Source: Neoalteromonas arenosi
GTDB lineage: Bacteria > Pseudomonadota > Gammaproteobacteria > Enterobacterales > Alteromonadaceae
Reading direction: 5' to 3'
NCBI RefSeq assembly: GCF_030362855.1
Contig: NZ_JAUCBP010000012.1
Span: 124,001 to 188,000, forward strand
Length of the DNA stretch: 64,000 bases
Part shown: in pieces, positions 1 to 8,632 of the stretch
Layout of the letters: the number at the start of each line of letters is the position of its first letter
How positions within the stretch are numbered: the first letter of the stretch is position 1
The notes under the pieces: model-generated
The model's input: only the letters and a program-made list of their open reading frames with translations
What the model was told of the DNA's origin: nothing
The model's database searches: none
Program-made: the position numbers and the translations under genes

Positions 1-1389
1 ATATTGGAAGACGCGAACGAAGACGGCATCTTTGATGTGCAAAATGAAAGTAGTTTAAGTAATGCCCCAACAGCTGCGCGCTACTCCTTCCAGGCATTGC
101 AAGACCGCGTTGAAAACTACGGTTATAACTTCAACTTACCTGTGTATGAGGGCAAGTGGGAGATGGAGTTTAAAGCCGGTGCTGATTTTATTACCAAGTC
201 ACGTACTGCTGATAACCGCCGTTTTGACATCAATACGCGAGCATTTGCTGATTCAAGCTTACTGCAAGGCTTTCGATTCTCTGACATTGTTAGTGACGAC
301 GTCTTAGCGGTTGCCGAATTTACCAACCAGCCAATCATTCGTGATACTACAATTGCGGGTGATGATTACGTTGCCGGTCAAAAAATTGATGCATACTACT
401 TTGAGGCCGATTTGTTTTATGACAATAAGTGGCGGATCAGTGGTGGTGTGCGCTATGAAGATTTCCGTCAGGCCGTTGTACCTTTTGATCCGCGCACTAA
501 CCAAATCGACATTATCGATGGTGCTGATCGAAGTCAGCTAGCCTTTACCGAGGATGCGTTTTATCCAGCCTTGGCATTGACCTACTTTGTTGACCAGAAC
601 ATGCAAGTCCGTGCTAGCTTCAGTGAAACCGTCGTTCGCCCTGACTTGCGGGAAGTGTCACCAGCAACCTATTTGGATCCACTAACGGATAATCCAATTG
701 CGGGTACACCGGGAGTACGCACGACGTCAGTAAAGAACTACGATATTCGTTGGGAATGGTATCGCGAAGCAGGCAACAACCTATCGGTAGGCTTGTTTTA
801 CAAAGACATGACTGACCCGATTGAGTCGGTACAATCACCTGCGCAGGATGGTCCGCCATTGATTCGTATTGCGAATGCTGAAACAGGGGAGCTATTCGGT
901 GTTGAGGTTGAGTTCTTACAAGGCCTTGAAGTGATTGGTGATGGTATTTGGGACAATATGTTCTTAAGCGGTAACGTGACCTTAAGTGATTCTGAAATCA
1001 GCTTAGACCCAGTCGCGATTGAAGAGCAAACCGGCGTTTCTGCCGCGATCACGAATACTAAACGTCGGCTAACTGGTCACTCAGAGTATGTGGTTAACAT
1101 GCAGTTGGGTTATGACTCCGATAATGGTGAGCACTCCGCGTCGTTGGTCTATAACGTGTTCGGTGAGCGCATTATTATTCCAGGTATCGATTTCTTCGAT
1201 GATAACTTTGAACAGCCTTTCCATTCATTGGACATGGTTTATAAGTACTATCCAGACTTCAATACCACGGTGACATTCAAGCTACAGAACATCTTAGATG
1301 AATCGCGAGAGTTAGAATTTGAAGGTTTGACCTTCCAGTCTGAAACTAAAGGTGTCGGCTTTAGCTTGTCGTACAAGTACGAATTCTAA
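1..1389 (+). CDS. TonB-dependent receptor, C-terminal part (5' end outside window)
   Basis: This is the last 462 residues of an outer-membrane TonB-dependent receptor; the reading frame is open at the left edge, so the signal peptide, TonB box and plug are not visible. The visible part consists of alternating aromatic-rich amphipathic strands with long loops, typical of the 22-strand barrel, and it ends in the aromatic sequence YKYEF, the usual outer-membrane insertion signal. The substrate cannot be told from the barrel alone. A TonB2-type energising operon lies 4 kb downstream. A strong terminator follows the stop codon. Confidence 0.88.
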   Translation: MLEDANEDGIFDVQNESSLSNAPTAARYSFQALQDRVENYGYNFNLPVYEGKWEMEFKAGADFITKSRTADNRRFDINTRAFADSSLLQGFRFSDIVSDDVLAVAEFTNQPIIRDTTIAGDDYVAGQKIDAYYFEADLFYDNKWRISGGVRYEDFRQAVVPFDPRTNQIDIIDGADRSQLAFTEDAFYPALALTYFVDQNMQVRASFSETVVRPDLREVSPATYLDPLTDNPIAGTPGVRTTSVKNYDIRWEWYREAGNNLSVGLFYKDMTDPIESVQSPAQDGPPLIRIANAETGELFGVEVEFLQGLEVIGDGIWDNMFLSGNVTLSDSEISLDPVAIEEQTGVSAAITNTKRRLTGHSEYVVNMQLGYDSDNGEHSASLVYNVFGERIIIPGIDFFDDNFEQPFHSLDMVYKYYPDFNTTVTFKLQNILDESRELEFEGLTFQSETKGVGFSLSYKYEF

Positions 1390-1408
1390 TTAATCGAGTC
1401 CCATAAAA

Positions 1409-1440
1409 AAGCCGATGCCTTATGCGTCGGCTTTTTTTTT
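1409..1440 (+). terminator. Rho-independent terminator after TonB-dependent receptor
   Basis: A 10-bp stem (AAGCCGATGC with GCGTCGGCTT, one G-U pair) with a short loop is followed by a run of nine or more T. It starts about 20 bases after the receptor stop codon. Confidence 0.9.
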
Positions 1441-1533
1441 GCCTGAAATATTCATTTCATCGTGTAAAAGTAGTATCCCGATAACATCCTGCCTATACTG
1501 TTTGCTCTTATCTTTAACCCAGAGGAATGCGAA

Positions 1534-2949
1534 TTGCCTGTTAGCACTACCGATACTCTGTACACATCGCAGGTGCGCGAGCTAATTAGCAGTTTTTATA
1601 ACGAAAAAGGTGATATACCAAGTGTAGTCACAGATGCCATGGAGTTCTTTGCTCAATACCGTGAGCAACTGAGTCACAAAAAATCACTGCTTGAGGCGTT
1701 AGATTCAGCTGACACTGAGGATGAAAAAACCTTTGTCAGCCAGGCACTGCAGAACCTTGAGCGCGCTATTGAAACGGCGCGCAGCGTAAGAGTCCATCGG
1801 ATCGAGCAATTTGCGTTGCAGCTGTTAGCGTTGAGCGAGGGCGATTCTGAATCAGAAACGCATACGGCAAGTGCTAAGCTTCTCGGTACTTTGCTATTGA
1901 TCACAGCAGGCAATCAAGGCAAATTTGCCCGCCAACATAAAAAACTAAAACCCATCTACAAGGCCGTATTATCACTGCGTTTAGCTGACGCCCTTTTTAA
2001 AGAAGGCAACGTCAAACATAGCTATTTACAAGTTCATCAGCAGAGTTCGACGCGCTTCTCCGGCAATGCATATTGGCGCGCCAAGTGGCAGCGAGAAATT
2101 GCTATCCCGCTAATTAAAGCCGCATTGTTACAAGACATTGGTCTTTATCACCCCGACGCACAATCTGTGTTGTTGGGGCCAGAGCAAAATAAAGATGAAT
2201 TTCGCTTACTTGCGGAAGACGAAAGAAAGCAATTGTTAAAACTCAATTTGCAGCACAGCTTGTTTTACGTGAAAAATGGTATTGGTTTACCAACCGACAC
2301 GTCTTCTTCAGAGGATGAAAGCACCGCGCCAAGCCATGCTGAAAAGCAAGCCTTAAACTTTGCTCTCGAAGTGATTCAAGACGCGACCATCCTTAAGAAT
2401 CATGTGGGAGATCTCATCAAGATCCCGCAAATATATGCGTCATTTGTGCTTTCTACAAAGTCTGATTATTCGCGTAAAGACCTGCCTAAGGCATATATGG
2501 TGATAAAATCGTTGATCGAGAAAGGACAATTAAACAAGCGCATCGCGACAAACTTCTTGCATATGGTTGGTTATTTCCCGCAGGGCTTTGGCATTACCTA
2601 TATCGCTACTGACATGCAAGGCAATATTAAAGACGGTTATGAGTACGCGATTGTGAATCGCCTTTTTCCGGAAAATCCTGCTGAGCCAAGAGTGCGAACG
2701 GTATCGCGCAATCTGAATTTTATTGTCTCTGGCAAAAACACGGTTATCTCTCGCGACCACAATTTGTATTTCTTGTCGAATACTAAAAAAATACAACGCA
2801 TAGACAAAGCACGCCTGCAAGAGCTGGTCAGCAGTCTCAGCAGCGACGGCGCGCAAAGCAATGTCGAGAACTTAGTGCCGCAGTATTGGGAGCCGCATGA
2901 TTTTTTTGCTGACAAAAAGCATCAAAATCTCTGGACTACAAACCAGTAG
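1534..2949 (+). CDS. Degenerate HD-GYP-like domain protein
   Basis: A 471-residue soluble protein without signal peptide or membrane segment. The C-terminal half looks like an HD-GYP phosphodiesterase fold: an 'ALLQDIGL' segment at residues 197-204 stands where ALLHDIGK is expected, His241 follows, and residues 298-356 match the tail of the family (Ile-Pro..., Tyr-Ser-Arg-Lys, a Pro-Lys-Ala-Tyr helix, then FLHMVGYFPQGFGI). The catalytic His of the HD pair is Gln200 and the GYP motif is missing, so c-di-GMP hydrolysis is unlikely. A binding or scaffold role is inferred. The TTG start is chosen because AGAGGA lies 7 bases upstream and the nearby ATG frame stops after five codons. It is convergent with the DUF4105 gene. 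Confidence 0.72.
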   Translation: MPVSTTDTLYTSQVRELISSFYNEKGDIPSVVTDAMEFFAQYREQLSHKKSLLEALDSADTEDEKTFVSQALQNLERAIETARSVRVHRIEQFALQLLALSEGDSESETHTASAKLLGTLLLITAGNQGKFARQHKKLKPIYKAVLSLRLADALFKEGNVKHSYLQVHQQSSTRFSGNAYWRAKWQREIAIPLIKAALLQDIGLYHPDAQSVLLGPEQNKDEFRLLAEDERKQLLKLNLQHSLFYVKNGIGLPTDTSSSEDESTAPSHAEKQALNFALEVIQDATILKNHVGDLIKIPQIYASFVLSTKSDYSRKDLPKAYMVIKSLIEKGQLNKRIATNFLHMVGYFPQGFGITYIATDMQGNIKDGYEYAIVNRLFPENPAEPRVRTVSRNLNFIVSGKNTVISRDHNLYFLSNTKKIQRIDKARLQELVSSLSSDGAQSNVENLVPQYWEPHDFFADKKHQNLWTTNQ

Positions 2950-2962
2950 TGAATTCCCTGTC

Positions 2963-4777
2963 TTAGAAATACAGCGACATGCTTAAGCTAACCTCAGTTG
3001 AAAACTGATTATCTATTTTTAGCCGCATGTCATAATCGCGATCACCGGTGAGTTTTGCTTCGCACATGGTTCTCAATCGCCTTTGATTAGAGCTGTCGAC
3101 GGCTATTGGATAGGTGAACTCGCATACGGCTTTAAATTCGCCGTTCTCATATAGGGCAGAAACTTTTGGCGTAAGGTAGTAACGCTCGCCTGCGGCATTC
3201 GGTGTTTGTGCCCGCCCATCGACTTGCGCCAACCATACCCAGTTACCCCATTGAGCAGCCTTGCCCAAGCCAGACTCAACAAAGAATTCATTGCTAGGGA
3301 CAACGCCATTCACATAGTTGCGGTCATTACCCAAGGTCAGGCGCCATGAATACCCGCGGTCACCGGGTAAACCGGTTGCTCCAAGTGTTAATGTCTCAAT
3401 GTTTAACAATTCCAGCGACGACAACGCGATTTCGTCGCGTTGCAAGCGTATTTCGGTGGCCAACATAGACAGTGCTGAGTTAGGTAATATTCCGCCACCC
3501 GACGAGAGTAAATCGTAGAAAGCCGGTCTTAACATTAAGGTGGCAAATGCATCTTGTTCGTCGCTGTAACCCAAACTTGCTCTAACGGTTGTTGGATGAT
3601 GGCTAGTATGCGGCAGCGATTTGTCTTCTGTGCCCCAATCTATCAAGCGGGGTGGCAGCTTGATCCGCGAACGTTGTAGCTCAGTTTTTAATCTGCTTGC
3701 GTGCACGTTTTGAGGCTCTAGTGTGATGATAAAGTTTAAATATTCCAAGCCGACATCGATGAGCCTGATTTGCTGCTCTTCACTTAGTGTCCCAAAGTCC
3801 ACAGCCGTATTTTCGCCGCTCAGAATCGCCCGTAACTGTTGCTGCTCGTCGTGTGATAGTTGATTAAATTGATGTCTGAAACGCGCTTGCCGTGAGGGGG
3901 TGCGATTGATCTCAGCAATGGCTGTTTCACCTGTGCTGGTGGTGGCGTCTGCAAGTGCCGAAAATACACTGATAGGTAGAACAAAAGGATCACTGTTGGC
4001 AACTAAGCGCTCAGCGATTACAACTTCGAGTAGCTTGGCAATGTGATACGCACAATTGCGATGGGTAAAATAATAAGTGTACTCGGTAAAGAGCATTTCC
4101 CATGCGTGAGCGGCAACCAACAATGCTTCGCTGTTGCTGAGGTTGAGGCGATAGTCCCACAAGTCGCGCATCTCAACTTCAGCATAGTTCAGGTTATAGC
4201 GGTAGTAATGGTTAGAACTGTATTCTGCAACGTAACCCCCAGTTAGTCCCCGCAAAATATAGACAACCGGGTTTTCATTGTCGGGAACACGGGCGCCAAA
4301 ATTGAGACTGTTTGTAAGTAGATCGCGACCTTCACCATTGTTTAGCTTGAATAGCAAATGGCCGTAGAAAGACGCAGGGTTTCCAAGGTAGCCATCGGCA
4401 TAGACCACACTAATCGATAAATTTTGTGTATCACCTAGCCATTGAACCAGCGCCGGACAAGTTTGCAGAGGGTCAGGAATATCCTGATAAAGCTGACGCA
4501 AATACATGGCGCGCGCAGGATACTTACACAATAATAACTCGTTGCTGTTTGTTGTACGTTGTTGTGTGCGAAACGCTCGCAACGTTGCCGTGAGTTCTAC
4601 ATTAGGGTCTATCTGACCTTGCGGATCGATAAAAAACGATGGGTTTTCAATCTCACTCTTTTGTGCCTCTGGGTCAAAGTGTAACAAGCGCAACCATTGT
4701 TCGTCGGGTCCAATGGCCAATGCCGGTTGGGTTACAATGAAAATGCCAAATATCAGGGTTGTGAAAAGTTTGGCCAT
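2963..4777 (-). CDS. DUF4105 domain exported protein
   Basis: A 604-residue exported protein with a clear signal peptide (cleavage near ALA-IG, residue 22). The central part has features of the DUF4105 (Lnb N-terminal periplasmic) family: an ASFYGHLLFKL segment, a GGYVAEYSSNHYYRYNLNYAEVE-like stretch and RNCAYH, which supplies the conserved His and Cys residues of this NlpC/P60-like fold. The last 250 residues alternate in a beta-rich pattern and end in Phe, suggesting an outer-membrane barrel or beta domain. Function is unknown; a peptidase or amidase-like role in the periplasm is an inference from the fold. It stands alone on the minus strand, convergent with the HD-GYP-like gene 13 bases away. 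Confidence 0.8.
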   Translation of the reverse strand: MAKLFTTLIFGIFIVTQPALAIGPDEQWLRLLHFDPEAQKSEIENPSFFIDPQGQIDPNVELTATLRAFRTQQRTTNSNELLLCKYPARAMYLRQLYQDIPDPLQTCPALVQWLGDTQNLSISVVYADGYLGNPASFYGHLLFKLNNGEGRDLLTNSLNFGARVPDNENPVVYILRGLTGGYVAEYSSNHYYRYNLNYAEVEMRDLWDYRLNLSNSEALLVAAHAWEMLFTEYTYYFTHRNCAYHIAKLLEVVIAERLVANSDPFVLPISVFSALADATTSTGETAIAEINRTPSRQARFRHQFNQLSHDEQQQLRAILSGENTAVDFGTLSEEQQIRLIDVGLEYLNFIITLEPQNVHASRLKTELQRSRIKLPPRLIDWGTEDKSLPHTSHHPTTVRASLGYSDEQDAFATLMLRPAFYDLLSSGGGILPNSALSMLATEIRLQRDEIALSSLELLNIETLTLGATGLPGDRGYSWRLTLGNDRNYVNGVVPSNEFFVESGLGKAAQWGNWVWLAQVDGRAQTPNAAGERYYLTPKVSALYENGEFKAVCEFTYPIAVDSSNQRRLRTMCEAKLTGDRDYDMRLKIDNQFSTEVSLSMSLYF

Positions 4778-4795
4778 TGAATGTCCTACAATTCA

Positions 4796-4823
4796 GATAG
4801 AAAGGGCAGCGGAACTGCCCTTT
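4796..4823 (-). terminator. Terminator of the DUF3015 gene
   Basis: A perfect 9-bp stem (AAAGGGCAG with CTGCCCTTT) with a 5-base loop sits 27 bases after the DUF3015 stop on the minus strand, followed by TTTCTATCT. The T run is modest. Confidence 0.7.
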
Positions 4824-4849
4824 ATGGATATGCGCGAGGAAAAGGTAAC

Positions 4850-5320
4850 TTAGCTAGCTGAACAATTTGCAGTTGCAGTTTCAGCGATGTTGAAAAGACG
4901 CTCGGCTTTTACAGTTGTTTGGTCAGCTGAACCTAATAGTTGGTCGGCAAACTCTGAACGGATGGTAGCAGAAGTTTCAGCATGAGATGCAGCATCGCAG
5001 CTCATAAGGTTTAGCATTGCAGTGATGTGTACGCCTTCACCTCGAACTAGCTCATCTTCCAAGTTATTATAGGTTTCATTGATGAACTGAGCTGTTTGGA
5101 CACGAGTGCTGTTACAGCTGTCTTCAGAAGCAGAAGCAGATGTTACAGCGGTAGTACCTAAATCCCAGATAACATTAGAGATAGCAGCAGCTACACCGTT
5201 GTCAGGGAAAATCATTGCCCCGATACCACAGTCTTGCCAAGGGTTTACTTTTACTTCTTGCGCAGATGCAGCAAAACTAAACGTCAGTGCAACAGCGATA
5301 CTTGCGATTATTTTTTTCAT
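4850..5320 (-). CDS. DUF3015 family exported protein
   Basis: A 156-residue secreted protein with a typical signal peptide (cleavage after SAAS-A/Q, residue 20). The mature protein starts with NPWQDCGIGAMIFPD and continues with a small, Ala/Ser-rich helical region that has the conserved Cys residues of DUF3015. The family is widespread in Alteromonadales and Vibrionales and has no known function; it is often annotated as a periplasmic or outer-membrane-associated small protein. The gene is monocistronic, divergent from the TonB2 operon with 196 bases between the start codons, and has its own terminator. Confidence 0.82.
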   Translation of the reverse strand: MKKIIASIAVALTFSFAASAQEVKVNPWQDCGIGAMIFPDNGVAAAISNVIWDLGTTAVTSASASEDSCNSTRVQTAQFINETYNNLEDELVRGEGVHITAMLNLMSCDAASHAETSATIRSEFADQLLGSADQTTVKAERLFNIAETATANCSAS

Positions 5321-5424
5321 TTTATTTCCTCAAAATACTTTTAGTCCTCGCACTTCAAGAGTGCCACCGTCAGCATTTTAAGACAAGCATTGATTACTGG
5401 GTTTGCTGCCCTTAAATGACAAAA

Positions 5425-5458
5425 GTGTAATAAAACTGTCACAGTGTTTCTGCATACT
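5425..5458 (+). promoter_or_regulatory. Candidate Pho box and -10 element of the TonB2 operon
   Basis: The 18 bases at 5425-5442 (GTGTAATAAAACTGTCAC) match 16 of 18 positions of the enterobacterial PhoB box CTGTCATAAAACTGTCAC. Ten bases later comes CATACT (5453-5458), a 4/6 match to TATAAT, which is the spacing seen in PhoB-activated promoters where the box replaces the -35 element. This would make the DUF3450-TtpC-ExbBD-TonB-TPR operon responsive to phosphate starvation. The similarity is seen directly; the regulation is inferred. Confidence 0.6.
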
Positions 5459-5474
5459 GCCCGCAAATTTAAAT

Positions 5475-5495
5475 AGTCGGATATTCCGACTTTTT
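5475..5495 (+). promoter_or_regulatory. Terminator-like hairpin in the leader of the TonB2 operon
   Basis: A perfect 7-bp stem (AGTCGGA, loop TAT, TCCGACT) followed by TTTT lies between the predicted transcription start and the DUF3450 start codon. It could be an attenuator, a read-through terminator or simply a 5' stabilising hairpin. Confidence 0.45.
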
Positions 5496-5516
5496 GTTTA
5501 TGTAGGAAATGCGCGT

Positions 5517-6284
5517 ATGACGTTCAAACACATGCTTCCTAGCGCACTAATGGTGAGTGCTTTAACTATGCAACCATTATTCGCTCAAGAAGATCAGACA
5601 TTACAACCTGTTGTCGAAGTTGCTCAAGAGACAAATGAGTCAGCGGCTGATTCACAACAGCGTATCAATCAAATTACCGATCAAATTGACGACAAACTGC
5701 AGCAGTTTAAAACGCTTAATAAAGAGATCGAAGGCTTGCAAGTATACAACACTCAATTGCAACGTCAGATTGATAGCCAAGAGCAAGAAATGGCTGACCT
5801 CAATGCCGCAATTGATGAAGTGAGTGTTATCGAGCGTCAAATTACCCCACTCATGCTACGCATGATCGAAGGTCTTGAGCAGTTTGTGGCACTCGATGTA
5901 CCGTTTTTACCAGAAGAGCGCGCAAAACGTATCGCCGACTTGAAAGACATGATGGATCGCGCAGATGTTGCACCATCAGAGAAGTTTCGTCGCTTGATGG
6001 AAGCGTATGAAGTTGAGATGAACTACGGCAACGATGTTGAAGCCTACTCAGGTTTACACACTATTGATGGTCAGGAACGCGACGTTCAGTTTTTGCGGAT
6101 CGGCCGTACTGTGCTGCTTTATCAATCGCGCGATGGCAGCTATCAAGGTCGCTGGAATCAACAGACTCGTCAGTGGGAAGAATTACCGTCAAGCTACAGC
6201 AGTCAAATTGCCAAAGGTTTGCGTATCGCCAAACAACAAATGGCTCCAGAAGTCATGATGTTGCCTGTAGCAATTACCGATTAA
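5517..6284 (+). CDS. DUF3450 family periplasmic coiled-coil protein, TonB2 operon
   Basis: A 255-residue exported protein and the first gene of the TonB2-type operon. After a signal peptide (cleavage near LFAQ-E, residue 23) a long coiled coil runs over about residues 40-110 (repeated Gln/Ile/Leu heptads such as QQRINQITDQIDDKLQQF). A globular C-terminal part follows that resembles DUF3450. The start at 5517 is chosen over an upstream in-frame start because TAGGA lies 9 bases before it and the signal peptide begins there. DUF3450 genes regularly precede ttpC-exbB2-exbD2-tonB2 in marine Gammaproteobacteria; a periplasmic partner of the energy-transducing complex is inferred. Confidence 0.85.
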   Translation: MTFKHMLPSALMVSALTMQPLFAQEDQTLQPVVEVAQETNESAADSQQRINQITDQIDDKLQQFKTLNKEIEGLQVYNTQLQRQIDSQEQEMADLNAAIDEVSVIERQITPLMLRMIEGLEQFVALDVPFLPEERAKRIADLKDMMDRADVAPSEKFRRLMEAYEVEMNYGNDVEAYSGLHTIDGQERDVQFLRIGRTVLLYQSRDGSYQGRWNQQTRQWEELPSSYSSQIAKGLRIAKQQMAPEVMMLPVAITD

Positions 6285-6297
6285 GAGTGTGAGATCC

Positions 6298-7671
6298 ATG
6301 AAAAAGTTAGTTAAAAATATTTCTCTGGCAGTCGTTCTCTCATTCACGGCTACCGCCTCACTTGCACAAGGTGAGCGTGCCCTTGACCTCGACGCTTTAC
6401 TCGAGCAGTTAGAGCAAGGTAAGTTTGCGCAGAGTCAGCAAAACGAAGCGCGTGAGCGTGATTTTATGCAGCGCCGTGCTGAGCAAGACCGCATTTTACG
6501 CGAGACAGTTGCACAACGCGATGCTGAGTTGGGTACGTCTGAACGTCTAGAAACACAATTCGAAGAAAACGAATTTAAAATTGCCGATCTACGCGGTGCA
6601 TTGGACAACCGTTTAGGCTCATTGAAAGAATTATTTGGTGCGTTGCAGAACTCTGCCGGTGACACCAAAACGAAATTCAATACCTCAATTGTTTCTGCGC
6701 AAATCCCAGGTCGTGGTGAGTTCTTAGAAGAGCTAGCACAGCAAATGGGTAACAGTTCGAAACTCGCGTCAATCGAAGAGATTGAGCAGGTTTGGTACGA
6801 AATTCAACGCGAAATGACTGAAGGCGGTAAAGTCACTAAATTTAACGTCGATGTCGTTGAAGCTGACGGCACTAAAGTCAATAAAGAAGTGACTCGCGTA
6901 GGTACCTTTGCATTGGTTGCCGATGGTAAGTACCTAGACTACAACAGTACTACAGGCACAGTGTCTGAGTTGTTGCGTCAGCCTGCTGACCGTTTCTTGG
7001 CGAGTATTGTCGACTTGGAAAATTCTAACGGTGAAGCGGTAGCCTTTGGCTTAGATCCTTCGCGTGGTTCAATCCTGCGTCTATTGGTTCAAGCTCCTAA
7101 CTTAGAAGAGCGTATTCACCAAGGTGAGCTGGTAGGTTACATCATTATTGCCGTCGGTATCGTTGGTATTGTAGTGGCCATCTGGCGCTTCTTCGCATTG
7201 ATGATGATTAGCGCAAAAGTTAAGCGTCAGCTCAAATCTGACACATTTAGTGACAACAACCCGCTTGGCCGTGTGATGCAAGTGCGTGACAAGTACCCAA
7301 ATGCTGATACTGAAGCACTTGAACTGCATCTGACCGAAGCTATTTTGGGTGAAGTACCTAAGTTAAGTCGTTTCTTAGTGTTAGTTAAAATGATTTCAGT
7401 AGTAGCGCCATTAGGCGGTCTATTGGGTACGGTAACCGGTATGATTGTGACTTTCCAGCAAATCACCTTATTCGGTGCCGGTGACCCGAAAATCATGGCG
7501 GGTGGTATTTCGTCGGCATTGATTACCACGGTATTGGGTCTGGTTGTCGCAATCCCGACGTCACTGTTATACGCCTTGCTTAACACGCAAAGCAAAAATA
7601 TTGTGAGCATCCTGCAAGAACAAGCGGCTGGTGTTATTGCAGAGAGAGCTGAACGCGCCGAGCGAGCTTAA
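6298..7671 (+). CDS. ttpC: TtpC-type MotA/TolQ/ExbB proton channel family protein
   Basis: A 457-residue protein that fits TtpC, the extra ExbB-like component required by TonB2 complexes of Vibrio. It has a cleavable signal peptide, a long periplasmic region rich in charged coiled coil (roughly residues 25-110) and a globular domain. Three membrane segments follow, including GYIIIAVGIVGIVVAIWRFF and the MotA/TolQ/ExbB core (APLGGLLGTVTGMIVTFQQI and SSALITTVLGLVVAIPTSLL). ATG at 6298 is preferred over GTG at 6289 because the signal peptide begins with MKKLVKN. It lies 13 bases after DUF3450 and 2 bases before exbB, so translational coupling is likely. Confidence 0.88.
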   Translation: MKKLVKNISLAVVLSFTATASLAQGERALDLDALLEQLEQGKFAQSQQNEARERDFMQRRAEQDRILRETVAQRDAELGTSERLETQFEENEFKIADLRGALDNRLGSLKELFGALQNSAGDTKTKFNTSIVSAQIPGRGEFLEELAQQMGNSSKLASIEEIEQVWYEIQREMTEGGKVTKFNVDVVEADGTKVNKEVTRVGTFALVADGKYLDYNSTTGTVSELLRQPADRFLASIVDLENSNGEAVAFGLDPSRGSILRLLVQAPNLEERIHQGELVGYIIIAVGIVGIVVAIWRFFALMMISAKVKRQLKSDTFSDNNPLGRVMQVRDKYPNADTEALELHLTEAILGEVPKLSRFLVLVKMISVVAPLGGLLGTVTGMIVTFQQITLFGAGDPKIMAGGISSALITTVLGLVVAIPTSLLYALLNTQSKNIVSILQEQAAGVIAERAERAERA

Positions 7672-7673
7672 TC

Positions 7674-8198
7674 ATGATCGAGTTATTTGAAGCGTTACGC
7701 GACTTTCTCGAAACCGGTGGCTGGGTTTTAACAGCCATCGCGTGGTTAATATTTTTCATGTGGCTACTGATCCTTGAGCGGGTGTTTTATTTCTTCACCG
7801 GTCATAAAGCCTTGGTTAAGTCTTTAGTTGAAGCATGGAATGCGCGTGAAGATAAAGCTTCTTGGAATGCCGAGCAGATCCGCCAAGCGATGGTATCGCG
7901 AGCGAGTCTGCAATTAAAATTCAGCATCCCAATTATTCAGGCAATGGTAGCTTTGTGTCCGTTACTCGGATTACTAGGGACCGTTACCGGTATGATTCAA
8001 GTGTTCGACGTAATGTCTATTTCGGGCGGCGGCAACGCCCGCTCTATGGCGGCCGGTGTGTCACAAGCAACTATCCCAACTATGGCGGGCATGGTTGGCG
8101 CACTGTCAGGCGTTTTTGCTTCAACGTGGTTAACGCGTAAGGTAAAAACAGAACGAATGCATATCGAAGATATATTGGAGATGCAGCGTCCGGTGTAA
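7674..8198 (+). CDS. exbB: ExbB-type proton channel subunit
   Basis: A 174-residue inner-membrane protein with three membrane segments and the ExbB/TolQ core: GGWVLTAIAWLIFFMWLLILERV near the N terminus, then MVALCPLLGLLGTVTGMIQVFD and a third helix starting ATIPTMAGMVGALSGVF. It would form the pentameric channel that uses the proton motive force to drive TonB. Being short and lacking the long periplasmic domain, it is the true ExbB2 partner to the larger TtpC encoded just upstream. The start lies 2 bases after the ttpC stop. Confidence 0.92.
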   Translation: MIELFEALRDFLETGGWVLTAIAWLIFFMWLLILERVFYFFTGHKALVKSLVEAWNAREDKASWNAEQIRQAMVSRASLQLKFSIPIIQAMVALCPLLGLLGTVTGMIQVFDVMSISGGGNARSMAAGVSQATIPTMAGMVGALSGVFASTWLTRKVKTERMHIEDILEMQRPV

Positions 8199-8222
8199 CG
8201 GGCTGCAAAGGGTATTACAGTT

Positions 8223-8630
8223 ATGAAACAACACTTTCAAAATTTAGTTGAAGAAGAAGAGTCCAATATCGATATGACACCAATGTTGGACGTGGTATTT
8301 ATCATGTTGATCTTCTTCATTGTGACTGCGTCTTTCGTGAAAGAGTCGGGTATCGATGTCAATCGTCCTGAAGCAAACACTGCAGTGCAAAAAGATCGCG
8401 CTAATATACTGATTGCGATAAGCGCCGAAGGTGAGATTTGGATTAACAAACGTCGCGTTGATATTCGCTCGGTGGCCGAGAATATTATTGGGTTACGCGC
8501 TGAAAATCCACAGGGAACCGTCGTTATTCAAGCTGATCAAAAAGCAACGACTGACCTTTTGATCAAAGTGATGGACGCCTCGCGTGAAGCGGGTGTTTAC
8601 GATGTCTCGATAGCAACTCAAGAGCAATAA
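8223..8630 (+). CDS. exbD: ExbD biopolymer transport protein
   Basis: A 135-residue ExbD/TolR family protein. A short cytoplasmic N terminus (ESNIDMTPMLDVVFIM) leads into the single membrane helix, which carries the conserved proton-binding Asp of the DMTPMLDVVF motif. The periplasmic domain (about residues 45-135) has the usual small alpha/beta pattern. It works with ExbB and TonB. The gene is 24 bases from exbB and 2 bases from tonB. Confidence 0.93.
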   Translation: MKQHFQNLVEEEESNIDMTPMLDVVFIMLIFFIVTASFVKESGIDVNRPEANTAVQKDRANILIAISAEGEIWINKRRVDIRSVAENIIGLRAENPQGTVVIQADQKATTDLLIKVMDASREAGVYDVSIATQEQ

Positions 8631-8632
8631 TT

